From Burkholderia sp. PAMC 26561 (lineage in GTDB: Bacteria; Pseudomonadota; Gammaproteobacteria; Burkholderiales; Burkholderiaceae), in assembly GCF_001557535.2 (NCBI RefSeq), contig NZ_CP014309.1, positions 496,001-560,000 on the forward strand: 64,000 bases of DNA, in the 5' to 3' direction. A program made the translations under genes and the position numbers. The notes beneath the pieces were generated by a model, which was not told where the DNA came from, ran no database searches, and saw nothing but the letters and a program-made list of their open reading frames with translations. Of this stretch, positions 17,868-27,783 are shown piece after piece. How positions within the stretch are numbered: position 1 is the first letter of the stretch; each line of letters starts with the position of its first letter.

Positions 17868-18935
17868 TCAGGCCGTTATAGGTGCGCCGAGACAGGCATG
17901 GAAGCGGTCGGTCAGCTCGGCACGATCGAGATCGCGGCCGATAAAAACAACGCGGCTAGTCCGAGGCTCGCAACCCCAAGCCTGCGCCGCGCGCAGCTCG
18001 ATCACGTTGTGCACGCCTTGCAGCACGTAGCGGCAGGGTTGCCCTTGTACGGCAAGAATGCCCTTCATGCGAAACAGCTTGCTCGCATCCGATACGCGTA
18101 GTTGGGCGAGCCAGTCCTGCAATGCGTCGAGGTCGACCTCGGCGGATACCTCGATACCTACCGACGAGACACTGGCGTCGTGTTCGTGTTCGTGTTCGTG
18201 CTCATTTGCGTGTTCGTGGTGATCGTGATCCTCATGCTCATGCCCGGAAAGTCCGCCCGTTTCGACCAGTTGCTGTGAGAACTCGGAGGCGCCGACGCCA
18301 AGGATCTTTCCCAGGTCGATCAGTGCGTAGCTCGACGGGACAATGTCGGCGGTGGCGTTCAATGCGCGAATCCGTGTGGTCAGGGTGGCCACTTCCTGCT
18401 CGCTCACGAGGTCTACCTTGTTGATCACAATGCGATCCGCGCATACGATCTGGTCTACTGCCTGATTGTCAGAACCGTCGAGGAGGATGTCGTCCAGATG
18501 TGCCGCTATATGCTTCGCGTCAACCATCGTCACGACTGCGTCGAGTGTGACCTGTTTAGCGATTGGATCGTCGAGGAAGAAGGTTTGCGCGACCGGATAC
18601 GGATCGGCAAGACCGCTCGTCTCCACAATGATGTGATCGAGCCGCTCGGGCCTGTCGATCAGTGTGCGGACGATGCGCACCAGATCCTCGCGCACCGCGC
18701 CGACACAGCAGACACAGCCGTTCGTCATCTCGTAGATTTCTTCGGTCGATTCAAGCACGAGACCGCCGTCGATACCTATTTCGCCGAACTCGTTTTCGAT
18801 CACGGCAATCTTGCGGCCGTGGTTTTCGCGCAGGATGTAGTTCAACAGTGTTGTTTTGCCCGCGCCAAGGAAGCCGGCCAAAATGGTGACCGGAATTTTC
18901 TCGGCTTCGTGATGGGTCATGTGGATGGTGTTCAT
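17868..18935 (-). CDS. CobW/COG0523 GTPase with histidine-rich loop
   Basis: 355 residues from ATG 18935 (AGGAGA upstream). GFLGAGKTT forms the P-loop, NGCVCC (72-77) the metal site, [13 protein letters not shown] switch II, and VINKVDLVS the G4 motif. Residues 231-253 form a His/Glu/Asp-rich loop ([20 protein letters not shown]) typical of zinc-handling members. The C-terminal domain ends with [19 protein letters not shown]. It is distinct from the CobW at 9.5-10.7 kb. It probably supplies Zn to the amidohydrolases around it. Confidence 0.9.
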   Translation of the reverse strand: MNTIHMTHHEAEKIPVTILAGFLGAGKTTLLNYILRENHGRKIAVIENEFGEIGIDGGLVLESTEEIYEMTNGCVCCVGAVREDLVRIVRTLIDRPERLDHIIVETSGLADPYPVAQTFFLDDPIAKQVTLDAVVTMVDAKHIAAHLDDILLDGSDNQAVDQIVCADRIVINKVDLVSEQEVATLTTRIRALNATADIVPSSYALIDLGKILGVGASEFSQQLVETGGLSGHEHEDHDHHEHANEHEHEHEHDASVSSVGIEVSAEVDLDALQDWLAQLRVSDASKLFRMKGILAVQGQPCRYVLQGVHNVIELRAAQAWGCEPRTSRVVFIGRDLDRAELTDRFHACLGAPITA

Positions 18936-18982
18936 CGATCGTCTCCTGGTGGTCGTACGGACTGCTGATGCCTGGCTAATCT

Positions 18983-19579
18983 TCATGCGGAAAGCGGTTC
19001 TTCGACGGCCTCCCGCCAGCGCGTAACGGTGCCTGTCTCGAGCCCGAACAAGTCGAGCACCCGGCCGAGCGTGTGATCTATCATTTGTCCGAGCGATTGC
19101 GGCCGGGCATAGAACGCGGGAACGGGGGGGGCCACGATGGCGCCCATCTCGGTGACGGCGGTCATGTTGCGCAGATGCGCCAGCGTGAGCGGTGTCTCGC
19201 GCGCGAGCAGGACAAGCGGGCGGCGTTCTTTAAGCGTCACGTCGGCTGCTCTTGAAATCAGGCCGAGCGACATGCCGTTAGCAATTTCGGCGAGCGTCTT
19301 CATCGAGCAGGGGGCGACAATCATCCCCATCGTGCGGAACGAGCCGCTTGCGATACTGGCTGCAAGGTCGTCGCAGCGATGTGTCGTGGTAGCGAGCGCG
19401 CTGACGTCGGCGAGTTTGTAATGGGTCTCGTGCGTCATCGTAAGAAGGGCCGCGCGCGAAACTATCAGGTGCGTTTCCACATCCAGTCCTCGCAGTAATT
19501 CAAGCAAGCGCACGCCATAGATGAATCCTGATGCACCGCTGATGCCGACCACCATGCGACGGTTTTTATCGATTGTCAT
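18983..19579 (-). CDS. UbiX-family flavin prenyltransferase
   Basis: 198 residues from ATG 19579. The sequence shows [20 protein letters not shown] (GASG flavin motif), [28 protein letters not shown] (APCSMKT is diagnostic), [27 protein letters not shown] segments and [19 protein letters not shown]. UbiX makes prenylated FMN from FMN and dimethylallyl phosphate, the cofactor for the UbiD decarboxylase. Its start overlaps the UbiD stop by 4 bp, so the two are translationally coupled. Confidence 0.92.
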   Translation of the reverse strand: MTIDKNRRMVVGISGASGFIYGVRLLELLRGLDVETHLIVSRAALLTMTHETHYKLADVSALATTTHRCDDLAASIASGSFRTMGMIVAPCSMKTLAEIANGMSLGLISRAADVTLKERRPLVLLARETPLTLAHLRNMTAVTEMGAIVAPPVPAFYARPQSLGQMIDHTLGRVLDLFGLETGTVTRWREAVEEPLSA

Positions 19580-20982
19580 GCCGGCACTCCGCGCTCGAGA
19601 CCAGCAAGCAGAGAACGCGCTTGATCGATCGCACGTTCGCCGATGCGCGCGCGAATGCCCTCGAATGCGGAGCCGCGAGTCGCATCGATACCCATGCGCG
19701 AGGTCGTGCCTGACGCCGAAGACGAAGGATCGAGCGGACTGCCCGGCAAGCCGTCGATCACGAACAGGTCGCGATGCGGCTGGAAATGCGTAGCGACCGC
19801 CCATAACACTTGTGAGTCGTCGCTGATGTCGATGTCGCTGTCCACCGCGATCACATTCTTCAGATAAGGGTCCCAGCCGAGCAACGCGAGCATGATCTGG
19901 CGCGCTTCACCGTCGCGCGACTGGTTCAGTGCGACATAACAATGGAAGTGCGTGCCGGAGTTCGGGTAATGAAGCGCGGTCACGGAGGGAAAACGCGCCT
20001 TCAACTTCTCGCTCATTTCCGCCTCGCGCGGCAAACGCGCGAGCGTCAGGTGCTCGGCATACGGACCACCGACCACGTCGACGAGCCATGCATCGCGACG
20101 GCGCATCATGGTGTCGATGCGCAGCACATTGTTGGTCGAGCGATCCGACGAATAACCGGAGAACTCCCCGAACGGACCTTCTTCAGCGCGCTCGGCTGGA
20201 TCGATCGTGCCTTCGAGCACGAACTCCGCAGCAGCGGGTGCGCCTATGCCGTAACGCGGCGTGCGCACGAGTTCAAGCGGCGCGTTGAACAGGCCACCGG
20301 CAATCAAACGCTCGTCCGTCCCGAACGGTACCCGCGCGGAAGCTGCGAGCATGAAGAGCGGATGAGCGCCGATCACCATTGCAACGCGGAGCACGTCGCC
20401 GCGTTGCTGCGCGCTTTGTAGCATCCGCCAAAGGTGTCCGCGTGAGTGCAGGCTGGTGGCGAGTGCATTGCGCGCGTGGCACATGGAACGGTGGTAGCTG
20501 AGGTTGGCGATGCCCGTCACCGGATCTTCGGCGACGATCACCGCGTTGGTAATGTAAGGGCCGCGGTCGGTATCGAAATGCCGGATCATTGGCAGGTGAT
20601 CGAGGTTGACTGCATCGCCTTCGGTGACCTGATCGAGCACTGGACCGTTCGCTACGAAACGCGGCGCAAGCGGCGCATTCGCACGGCTTTGATAGGCTTC
20701 AAACAAGTGCGGCGGTTCGACATCGAACAGCCGCGCAATGCGTCTGCGGGACGCAAAGACGTTAGTGACGAGCGGTGTGTCCAGACCATCGACCTGCTCG
20801 CAGACCAGCATCTCATGCCGGCCTCGCGCCGCCAGTTCCGCGACCAGCGCAGTCACATCCTGATCGGCGGACAACGGGTGCCTGATCGTCAGCACGTCAT
20901 CGGGAAAGAGGTCGCGATAGGTGGACACGAATGCGTGAAAGTCCTGCGTTCCCGCGAGTTCGTGCAAGCGTGCATCGGCCAT
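19576..20982 (-). CDS. UbiD-family prFMN-dependent (de)carboxylase
   Basis: 468 residues from ATG 20982 (GGAGC upstream). The catalytic region AEEGPFGEFSGYSS lies at residues 266-279, with LSYHRSMCHARN (prFMN-binding Arg region) at 161-172 and FGTDERLIAGGLFNAPLE. UbiD enzymes reversibly remove CO2 from aromatic, heteroaromatic or alpha,beta-unsaturated acids. Coupled to UbiX and followed by two ACMSD-like amidohydrolases, it points to decarboxylation of a ring carboxylate. The actual substrate is not determinable. Confidence 0.92.
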   Translation of the reverse strand: MADARLHELAGTQDFHAFVSTYRDLFPDDVLTIRHPLSADQDVTALVAELAARGRHEMLVCEQVDGLDTPLVTNVFASRRRIARLFDVEPPHLFEAYQSRANAPLAPRFVANGPVLDQVTEGDAVNLDHLPMIRHFDTDRGPYITNAVIVAEDPVTGIANLSYHRSMCHARNALATSLHSRGHLWRMLQSAQQRGDVLRVAMVIGAHPLFMLAASARVPFGTDERLIAGGLFNAPLELVRTPRYGIGAPAAAEFVLEGTIDPAERAEEGPFGEFSGYSSDRSTNNVLRIDTMMRRRDAWLVDVVGGPYAEHLTLARLPREAEMSEKLKARFPSVTALHYPNSGTHFHCYVALNQSRDGEARQIMLALLGWDPYLKNVIAVDSDIDISDDSQVLWAVATHFQPHRDLFVIDGLPGSPLDPSSSASGTTSRMGIDATRGSAFEGIRARIGERAIDQARSLLAGLERGVPA

Positions 20983-21077
20983 GGTGGGCTCCGGCGTGTG
21001 GACAAAAAAGAGGCGCGACGACCACGGGCGCACGCTTGGATACGCATGCAGATACGGCGCCCGTGGTCCTCCATCAA

Positions 21078-21983
21078 CTACACATAGCTCGCCTTGAGGC
21101 GCTTCTCAGCCTCGGCCAGATCCTTCGGCGGTTTGCTCGGCTCGATGCCGACCAGCCTCGCGATGTTGTTGCCCATGTAGTCTTCGAGTCCGTCCTCGTC
21201 CAGGTCCATGCCTTGCGGCGCCGGCGAACACAGCATTTCCAGTTCACGCAACCACATGCCCGGCTCGTTCGGCGGCGAGTCCGTGCCGAACACGATCTTG
21301 TTGCGCGGCAACTCTTTCGCGAACTCAACAATGCGCGACTGATAGCACCAGCCCGACTCGCAATACACGTTCGGCGTATCCATTGCCATCCAGAAGGATT
21401 CGAACGAATAGTTGCCGCCGGTCTGGATCCCGAAGTGACCGATGATGAAATTCACCATCGGAAATTCGCGGATGATCGGATAGAACTGCGTCGGGATGGT
21501 GTACGGCCCGTCGCCTGTATGAATCAACACGACCACGCCCAGTTCCGCGCATTTCTTCATCGCGGGACGCAACCAGTCGAGCGCGCGATCAGGCCGGTAG
21601 CCATGCATGTTGGCGTGCAGCTTCAGCATCTTGAAGCCGTACTCCTTCACATGGAACTCGAGTTCGGCCGCGCCGTTTTCCGGGCCCCAGCGCGGGTTGT
21701 AGGTGAAGTTGCCGATAAACCTGTCGGGGTATTTCTGCGTCAGTTCGGCGATGTACGCCATGTAGTCGCGAATGCCCTCGCGGCCACGCCGGTTACCGTC
21801 GCGATAACCCGTGTTGCCGGGCGGCGGCTGGATGAACCCCATGTCGATACGGCGCGGCTTGCCGTTGATCATGTACGGGCCGTCCATCATCTTGAGCAGG
21901 CGCTCGCCGGTGAACGGCTCGCCGGTATGGCGCCAGGCTTCGTCGACGAGATTGGTCGGGTGCAGATGGGTATCGATGATCAT
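21078..21983 (-). CDS. COG2159 amidohydrolase (ACMSD-like), intact metal site
   Basis: 301 residues. MIIDTHLHPTNLVDEAW carries the HxH metal ligands (His6, His8). Further ligands are expected at VVLIHTGDGPY, NFIIGHFGIQTGG and IVFGTDSPPNEPG (Asp). The family includes ACMS, isoorotate and gamma-resorcylate decarboxylases and hydrolases. It is paralogous to the next gene upstream (very similar along its length) and overlaps its stop by 4 bp. It may act as a decarboxylase or ring hydrolase, perhaps as a heteromer with its neighbour. Confidence 0.85.
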   Translation of the reverse strand: MIIDTHLHPTNLVDEAWRHTGEPFTGERLLKMMDGPYMINGKPRRIDMGFIQPPPGNTGYRDGNRRGREGIRDYMAYIAELTQKYPDRFIGNFTYNPRWGPENGAAELEFHVKEYGFKMLKLHANMHGYRPDRALDWLRPAMKKCAELGVVVLIHTGDGPYTIPTQFYPIIREFPMVNFIIGHFGIQTGGNYSFESFWMAMDTPNVYCESGWCYQSRIVEFAKELPRNKIVFGTDSPPNEPGMWLRELEMLCSPAPQGMDLDEDGLEDYMGNNIARLVGIEPSKPPKDLAEAEKRLKASYV

Positions 21984-22900
21984 GCGCGGGCTCCGGCAAA
22001 CTGGTTCAGATAGTCGTGTGCTTGCTCCACACTGCGCGGCGGCGGACTCGGTTCGAGGCCGATCATTCGCGCGAGGTTGTTGCCGAGATAATCCTCGAGC
22101 GTGTCCTCATCAAGATTCAGACCTTGCGGTGGCTCGTGGCACAGGACTTCGAGCAGGCGCAGCCACATGCCCGGTTCGTTCGGCGGCGTGTCGGAGCCGT
22201 ACAGGATCTTGTGCGTGGGCAGCACCTTCGCAAATTCGACAATGCGCGATTGCAGGCACCAGCTCGATTCGCAATAGACGTTGGGGGTATCCATGGCCAT
22301 CTGGAATGGCTCGAAGCAATACACGCCACCGGTCTGCACGCCGAAGTGCGCCATGATGAAATTCACCGACGGAAATTCCCGGATCAGCGGATACCACTCG
22401 GTCGGAATGCTGTATGGACCATCGCCGGTATGAAGCTTGACGATGAGCCCCAGCTCCGCGCATTTGCGCAGTGCCGGCCTTAACCAGTCGAGTGCGCGGT
22501 CCGGTCGGTAGGCGTGCATGTTGGCCTGCAACTGAACCATCTTGAAACCGTGTTCCTTCGCGTAGAACTCAATCGCCTTGGCCCCGTTCTCCGGACCGCA
22601 GCGCGGGTTGTAGACAAAGCAACCTATCAGGCGGTCGGGGTAACGTTGTGTCAGCTCGACGGTGTAGGCCATGTAGTCGTCGATCGACTCGCGGCCTGAG
22701 CGCTCGCCGTCGGTCCACGTATAGATTGTGTTGCCCTGGGGCGGCTGGATAAAAGCCTTGTCGATGCGGCGCGGTTTGCCGTTGATGATGTACGGCCCGT
22801 CGAGCGTCTTGAGGAGGCGTTCGCCCGTGAACGGTTCGCCGTCGTGGCGCCAGGCGAGGTCGACCAGGTTGGTCGGGTAACAGCTTGTGTCGATGATCAT
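21980..22900 (-). CDS. COG2159 amidohydrolase paralogue lacking the HxH motif
   Basis: 306 residues from ATG 22900 (GGGAGAT upstream). It aligns throughout with the downstream gene (NLVDLAWRHDGEPFTGERLL, ALDWLRPALRKCAELGL, KLHTGDGPYSIPTEWYP, GSDTPPNEPGMWLR), but the N-terminal metal motif DTHLHP is replaced by DTSCYP. The later His and Asp ligands remain. It is either catalytically altered (another metal mode, using Cys7), a non-catalytic partner of its paralogue, or diverging. It heads the minus-strand catabolic operon opposite a LysR gene. Confidence 0.85.
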   Translation of the reverse strand: MIIDTSCYPTNLVDLAWRHDGEPFTGERLLKTLDGPYIINGKPRRIDKAFIQPPQGNTIYTWTDGERSGRESIDDYMAYTVELTQRYPDRLIGCFVYNPRCGPENGAKAIEFYAKEHGFKMVQLQANMHAYRPDRALDWLRPALRKCAELGLIVKLHTGDGPYSIPTEWYPLIREFPSVNFIMAHFGVQTGGVYCFEPFQMAMDTPNVYCESSWCLQSRIVEFAKVLPTHKILYGSDTPPNEPGMWLRLLEVLCHEPPQGLNLDEDTLEDYLGNNLARMIGLEPSPPPRSVEQAHDYLNQFAGARA

Positions 22901-23129
22901 GTACTCGATCTCCCATAACAGAGGAACTGGCATTAACCAGTTGCCGGATCGCTGGCAGGCGCATCTGCGGATGTGCATTGCGGCCCTTGTCAAAGCACTA
23001 TTTTTTAGCGCTTTCCCCTCGCCGGCATCGAGTGTCACACTGATGTGCACTGCTGCTTGATTCGCAGTCTCTTCAAACAAAAGCGCTCTGTACAATATTT
23101 TTTAACGTGACTCTTGATACGTAGGCGAT
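22901..23129. promoter_or_regulatory. Divergent promoter region, LysR gene / catabolic operon
   Basis: 229 bp between the start of the amidohydrolase operon (-) and the LysR gene (+). LysR proteins usually bind such spacers at T-N11-A boxes. AT-rich stretches near 23003-23013 and 23095-23105 are compatible with promoters, but no box was defined by eye. Confidence 0.4.
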
Positions 23130-24059
23130 ATGGACATCCGGCTGTTGCGTTACTTCGCGGTGCTTGCCGACGAGTTGCATTTCGGCCGCGCAGCCGCGCG
23201 CCTGCACATTTCCCAGCCCCCTTTGAGCCAGCAGATCAGGCTGCTTGAAGAAGAGCTGGGCACGGCTCTTTTCACGCGCTCGCAACATCGTGTCGAGCTT
23301 ACGGAGGCAGGGAAAACACTGAAGGAACAAGTGCCCCTGGTGTTCGCGCAGTTCGAACGGGCGATCGATCTGGCGCGCTGCGCGGGGCGAGGGGAAGTAG
23401 GGAACCTTGAGATAGGCATCATCAGTTCTGCCATGGTCGACGCCATTCCACTCGCGCTGCGCGCGTTCGACGAGCGTTATCCGGCCGTACGCTGGACGCT
23501 GCACGAAATGACGCCTGCCGCGCAGATACAAGCGCTGAAGGAGCACCGCCTGGACGTGTGTTTCTTTCGTATGACCCATGACGACCCGGAGATCCAGAGC
23601 GAGGTGGTCGTGAGGGAATGTGCAATGGCCGTGCTGCCGCCGGGACATCGGTTCGCACAGAGACAGGAGATCGCGTTGAAGGAGTTGCACGCGGAGCGCT
23701 TCGTGTCGTTCGGCCTGACGCATTCGAAGCTTGCGAGGTTCTTACGGGACTGTTGTATTGAAGCCGGGTTTACGCCGAAGATCGAGCAGGAGGTGGTCGA
23801 AGTGCAGACGTTGCTGTGCCTGGTGAGGCAAGGGCTTGGCGTGGCACTGGTGCCGTCCTCGGCGCAGCAGTTGACAACCGGCGGTGTAGTGTTCATGCCG
23901 TTGAGCGGACAACCGCCGGAGGTGTCGCTCTATGCGCGCTTCCGGACCGGCGATACGTCGCCGGTGCTACGGCTGTTTCTCGATACCGTGCGCCAATGCG
24001 CGGAAGCACTTTCTACTGACGCACCTTTCACTCAAGGCTCTGCGCCACCAGCGCCTTGA
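23130..24059 (+). CDS. LysR-family transcriptional regulator
   Basis: 309 residues. N-terminal winged HTH: MDIRLLRYFAVLADELHFGRAAARLHISQPPLSQQIRLLEEELG in pattern, followed by the LTEAGKTL linker and a periplasmic-binding-like effector domain (GNLEIGIISSAMVDAIPLALR, LVRQGLGVALVPSS). It is the BenM/CatM style with the RLHISQPPLSQQI recognition helix. Being divergent from the UbiD/amidohydrolase block, it is its probable activator. It ends overlapping the tail of the opposite LysR gene by about 32 bp. Confidence 0.9.
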   Translation: MDIRLLRYFAVLADELHFGRAAARLHISQPPLSQQIRLLEEELGTALFTRSQHRVELTEAGKTLKEQVPLVFAQFERAIDLARCAGRGEVGNLEIGIISSAMVDAIPLALRAFDERYPAVRWTLHEMTPAAQIQALKEHRLDVCFFRMTHDDPEIQSEVVVRECAMAVLPPGHRFAQRQEIALKELHAERFVSFGLTHSKLARFLRDCCIEAGFTPKIEQEVVEVQTLLCLVRQGLGVALVPSSAQQLTTGGVVFMPLSGQPPEVSLYARFRTGDTSPVLRLFLDTVRQCAEALSTDAPFTQGSAPPAP

Positions 24060-24921
24060 GCGTCTCCACCACGTCCGCCACCCTCTCGCGTTTGCCCTGC
24101 GGCCACACTGCGTACAAGTTGTAGTGGGTTGGAATGGCGACCTCGGTCAGCGTCACCAGTTGCCCTGCACGTAGTGCATCCGCCGCGAGCAAACCCCGTG
24201 CGAGCCCGACGCCTACGCCCGCTGCCATGGCTTCAATCAGGCTAGCCGCGTTGTCGAACACGGCGAGCGTGTTCGAGGGTTCGAGCGCCGCCAGGCCGGC
24301 CGCTTCGAGCCATGGAATCCATGATCGCTTGGTATAACCGAGCAGCGGCAACTCGAGCACCGCCTCAGGCGCGAGCGGCAAACTCAGGCCGAATTTTTTC
24401 ACCAGCGCGGGTGAGGCCATGACCGTCAACCGGTCGCTGCACATCAACTTATTTTCATAACCCTCCCATTCGCCGTAGCCGTATCGCAATGCTATGTCGA
24501 CGCGTTCGAACGCCGTGCGCTCGTGGCGAGGCGTCGACAGCACAGTCAGCGCACGCCCGTCCAACGCTTCGATCAACCCGGCCAGTCGGGAGCTAAGCCA
24601 GTGTTGTGACAACTCTGGATCGACGTCGAGCGTAAGGGAGTGTGAGGCCGGCCGCTCCTGCACGGAGGACAACGCACGGTCGATCTGCTCGAAGCCGTCG
24701 CCAAGCAGGTTGGCGAACAGGACGCCGGCGTCGTTAAGCATCACGCGCCCATTCTTGCGTTCGAACAACGGTTGCCCGACGAATTCCTCCAGCGTCCGGA
24801 TTTGTTGACTGATCGCGCTATGCGTGAGGTCGAGCTGCCTTGCCGCGCTCGAGAAGCTGCCGCCGCGCGCCGCGTTGAGGAAAGCTTGCATCGACTGGAT
24901 GGAAGGGTAGCGTTTGAACAT
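24028..24921 (-). CDS. LysR-family (GcvA-like) regulator
   Basis: 297 residues. MFKRYPSIQSMQAFLNAARGG starts a GcvA/AmpR-type HTH (SFSSAARQLDLTHSAISQQI). The effector domain shows LPLAPEAVLELPLLGYTKR and IEAMAAGVGVGLARGLLAADAL. It is transcribed away from the molybdenum hydroxylase genes starting at 25037, so it is the probable regulator of that pair. Confidence 0.9.
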   Translation of the reverse strand: MFKRYPSIQSMQAFLNAARGGSFSSAARQLDLTHSAISQQIRTLEEFVGQPLFERKNGRVMLNDAGVLFANLLGDGFEQIDRALSSVQERPASHSLTLDVDPELSQHWLSSRLAGLIEALDGRALTVLSTPRHERTAFERVDIALRYGYGEWEGYENKLMCSDRLTVMASPALVKKFGLSLPLAPEAVLELPLLGYTKRSWIPWLEAAGLAALEPSNTLAVFDNAASLIEAMAAGVGVGLARGLLAADALRAGQLVTLTEVAIPTHYNLYAVWPQGKRERVADVVETLKALVAQSLE

Positions 24922-25036
24922 ACCTGTTAGTCGGACTGACGGCCGTTAGAAGAAATTGTCGCTGGCGCGGGATTTAACGGCTTTCAATAATCGGCGCGAC
25001 GGCTGGACAACAAGCGACAAGCGAAAGGAGACACCC
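24922..25036. promoter_or_regulatory. Divergent promoter, GcvA-like LysR / molybdenum hydroxylase
   Basis: 115-bp spacer. A dyad-like segment, TTAGTCGGACTGACGGCC, near 24929-24946 is a candidate LysR-type binding site. GAAAGGAGACACCC directly before 25037 is a strong ribosome-binding site. Confidence 0.35.
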
Positions 25037-25513
25037 ATGATCGAGATCATCGTCAACGACGAGCGGCATACGCTCGACAATGTACCGGAAGACATGCCGC
25101 TGTTGTGGGTGTTGCGCGACAGCCTGAAACTCACCGGCACGAAGTTCGGTTGCGGCGGCGGTTTTTGCGGCGCGTGCACCGTGCACCTAGACGGTAACGC
25201 GATGCGCTCCTGTGTGCTGCCGGTGGGGGCGGTAGCGGGGCATCGCATTACGACTATCGAAGGTTTGTCGAAGACCGGCGAGCATCCGTTGCAGCGTGCA
25301 TGGGTTGAAGAGGACGTGCCGCAATGCGGTTATTGCCAACCCGGGCAGTTAATGTCAGCCGCGGCGTTCCTCAACGGCAAGCCCGAAGTCAACGACGAAA
25401 CGATCACCGCGGCCATGTCGGGCAACGTGTGTCGCTGCGGCACTTATGCGCGTATTCGAAGGGCGATCAAACGCGCCGCTCCCGAACTCTTGTCGCCAAA
25501 GAAGGAGGCATGA
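25037..25513 (+). CDS. [2Fe-2S] subunit of xanthine-dehydrogenase-family oxidoreductase
   Basis: 158 residues from ATG 25037. The plant-type ferredoxin cluster is formed by [17 protein letters not shown] and the following Cys. The second helical cluster is formed by [16 protein letters not shown] and [16 protein letters not shown]. It carries electrons from the molybdopterin subunit encoded next, with ATG overlapping its TGA (25510-25513). It is the small subunit of isoquinoline/aldehyde-type hydroxylases. No Tat signal of its own, so it would be exported bound to the large subunit. Confidence 0.92.
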   Translation: MIEIIVNDERHTLDNVPEDMPLLWVLRDSLKLTGTKFGCGGGFCGACTVHLDGNAMRSCVLPVGAVAGHRITTIEGLSKTGEHPLQRAWVEEDVPQCGYCQPGQLMSAAAFLNGKPEVNDETITAAMSGNVCRCGTYARIRRAIKRAAPELLSPKKEA

Positions 25514-27783
25514 TGCGCGACGCAAGCAAACCGGCCGTGACGCTGGTCGAGTCTCGAGAGGTTTCCCGCCGACGCTTCCTGAAGCAGGGTTCGGCGTTGG
25601 TCGCCGCAGGGGTTGCTGTCGGTTTTCGTCTGCCTGACGCGCGGGCGAGCGAAGCATCGGGCACCGCTGCGTCAACGAGCGCGACCAACGAATTCGAACC
25701 CAACGCATGGGTCCGCGTATTACCCGACGACACGATCAAACTCGTAGTCCACAAACATGACTCGGGCACCGGAACGCGGACCGCGCTGGCAGCGATCGTG
25801 GTGGAGGAACTCGATGTCGACCCGTTCGCGGTCGACGTGATCACGCCCGAAAATCCGTTCTACGCGGTCTACATTCATCCATTGTGGAAGGTTTTCTCAA
25901 CGGGGGGCAGTACCAGCGTCTCGCTCGAATACGATCGCCTTCGAATGGCAGGAGCAACCGCAAGGGCGATGCTCGTCGCGGCTGCTGCCAACCAGTGGAA
26001 CGTACCCGTTGCATCGTGCTCGACGGCGAACGGTTATGTTGAACATGCAGCGAGTGGCCGGCGGGCGAACTACGGATCGCTAGCTGAAGCTGCGGCACGC
26101 GTTCCTGCGCCGAAGGATGTCGCGCTCAAGGACCCCACGCAGTTCAAGTACATCGGCAAGCTGCAGAAAAAGCGCGGGGCCGCGCAGAAGGTCGCGGGGA
26201 CGTTTCAATACAGCATCGACGTCGATCTGCCCGGCATGCTGGTTGCCGTGATCACGCGCGCGCCGGTGATCGACGCGCGCGTGCGCAGCGTCGATTCGTC
26301 CACCGCACTCAAAGTGCCGGGCGTGCGCGGCGTGATCGAGATTCCAGGGCGGCCGGATGTGCTGGGCGGCAATCAGGCAGGCGTCGCGATTCTTGCGGAT
26401 GACTACTGGTCAGCGCATCAAGGACAGGCGACGTTGCAGATCGAGTGGGACGACAGCCTCTTCGAAAGCTTCAACAGCGACGCGCTCGCAGGTCATCAGG
26501 CCGCGTGGCTCGACAGCCCGGCGGCGCATGTCGTGCCGACCATTCAATCGGGTGACGCGAAGGCCGCGTGGACGCATCCGGCGCGCGTGATAGAAGCATC
26601 GTATTCGATGCCGTACAAAGCCCAGAATCCGATGGAACCCGTCAACGTCACCGCATGGGCAAGCAAGGATGCAATAGCCTACTGGGGCGGTATCCAGGTC
26701 CCTTCAACGGCGCAGGAGGCCGCCGAAGTGATCGGCGGATTCAAGGGAGATCAGGTCACAGTGCACGAGCTTGTATCGGGCGGCAGCTTCGGCGCGCGCG
26801 AATCCAAATACTGGCTGTTCGAAGTTACCTACCTCGCGGTAAAGACCGGCAAACCAGTCAAGCTGATGAACAGCCGCGAGACGGAAATGGGCGCGCTGTT
26901 TCATCACGCGGCTACGTACCATCGCGCGAAGGCGGCGCTCGACGAGCACGGCCGCCTGGCCGCGTTGCAACTGCGTGCCGTCTCGCCGGCGTCGCCGGAG
27001 CAATGGGAGCCGGGTTATTTCGATCGCGCGGATCGCATGGACTACAGCACCACCGAGGCCATAAACGCGCGCGAGTTCACGTACCGCGCGCCGCATCTGG
27101 ACATTGGCTGGGTGCGCCATGAAACGGGTGTCCCGACGGGTTGGTATCGGGCGGTCAGCTACATCTCTAATGTGTTCGCGGTCGAGTCGATCATCGATGA
27201 AGCGGCCCATCTCGGCAACCGCGACCCGTTGCAGTTCCGGCTGGCGAACATGCATGATGAGCCGCGCCATGCGGCGGTCATGAAACGAGCCGCGCAGCGC
27301 GCGGGATGGCATGAGCCGCTGCCCGCAGGCGTGTCGCTGGGCATTGCGACCAATCAGGCGTATGGCAGTTATGTCGCGGTCGTCGCCCGTGTCGCGAAGA
27401 AGGAAGGAGCGATCGTCATAGAGAAGCTCACTTGCGTGGCGGATTGCGGTCTGGCGGTGTCTCCCGGTGGCGTGGAGGAGCAACTCTATGGTGGCCTGAT
27501 GTGGGGCCTCGGACACGCGCTCTTCGACCAGATCAACATCCGCGACGGCCGCGTCATGCAACGCAACTTCGATACGTATCGGGTGGCGCGAATGAGCGAC
27601 ATGCCCGCCGTCGATATCGAGATCGTGCAGGGAGACCTCACCAAACCGGGGGGCGTAGGCGAGCTATCGAGCCCGGCAGTGACACCGGCTGTTGCCAATG
27701 CCATTTATCGTCTGACCGGAGAACGCAAGCGGTCCACACCGTTCGACATGCTAATAAAGCGCGCTGGCCAAAAAACTTCATGA
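25510..27783 (+). CDS. Tat-exported molybdopterin hydroxylase large subunit (isoquinoline oxidoreductase/CoxL-like)
   Basis: 757 residues from ATG 25510. A Tat signal with [19 protein letters not shown] lies at about residues 18-36, ending near DARASEA. Further on are [33 protein letters not shown] (Mo-pterin loop), REAVS-type linkers and [19 protein letters not shown] near the C-terminus, where the catalytic Glu (GVGE) lies. This is the two-subunit family without an FAD subunit (isoquinoline 1-oxidoreductase, periplasmic aldehyde oxidases), passing electrons to a cytochrome. It could hydroxylate an N-heterocycle or oxidise an aldehyde in the periplasm. No cytochrome c gene follows. Confidence 0.9.
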   Translation: MMRDASKPAVTLVESREVSRRRFLKQGSALVAAGVAVGFRLPDARASEASGTAASTSATNEFEPNAWVRVLPDDTIKLVVHKHDSGTGTRTALAAIVVEELDVDPFAVDVITPENPFYAVYIHPLWKVFSTGGSTSVSLEYDRLRMAGATARAMLVAAAANQWNVPVASCSTANGYVEHAASGRRANYGSLAEAAARVPAPKDVALKDPTQFKYIGKLQKKRGAAQKVAGTFQYSIDVDLPGMLVAVITRAPVIDARVRSVDSSTALKVPGVRGVIEIPGRPDVLGGNQAGVAILADDYWSAHQGQATLQIEWDDSLFESFNSDALAGHQAAWLDSPAAHVVPTIQSGDAKAAWTHPARVIEASYSMPYKAQNPMEPVNVTAWASKDAIAYWGGIQVPSTAQEAAEVIGGFKGDQVTVHELVSGGSFGARESKYWLFEVTYLAVKTGKPVKLMNSRETEMGALFHHAATYHRAKAALDEHGRLAALQLRAVSPASPEQWEPGYFDRADRMDYSTTEAINAREFTYRAPHLDIGWVRHETGVPTGWYRAVSYISNVFAVESIIDEAAHLGNRDPLQFRLANMHDEPRHAAVMKRAAQRAGWHEPLPAGVSLGIATNQAYGSYVAVVARVAKKEGAIVIEKLTCVADCGLAVSPGGVEEQLYGGLMWGLGHALFDQINIRDGRVMQRNFDTYRVARMSDMPAVDIEIVQGDLTKPGGVGELSSPAVTPAVANAIYRLTGERKRSTPFDMLIKRAGQKTS

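Noticed and set aside
20931..22013. Long open frame (360 codons) on the plus strand opposite the UbiD and amidohydrolase genes
   Set aside because: It is a GC-rich shadow of well-recognised minus-strand genes; its translation is Arg/His-rich and has no family motif.
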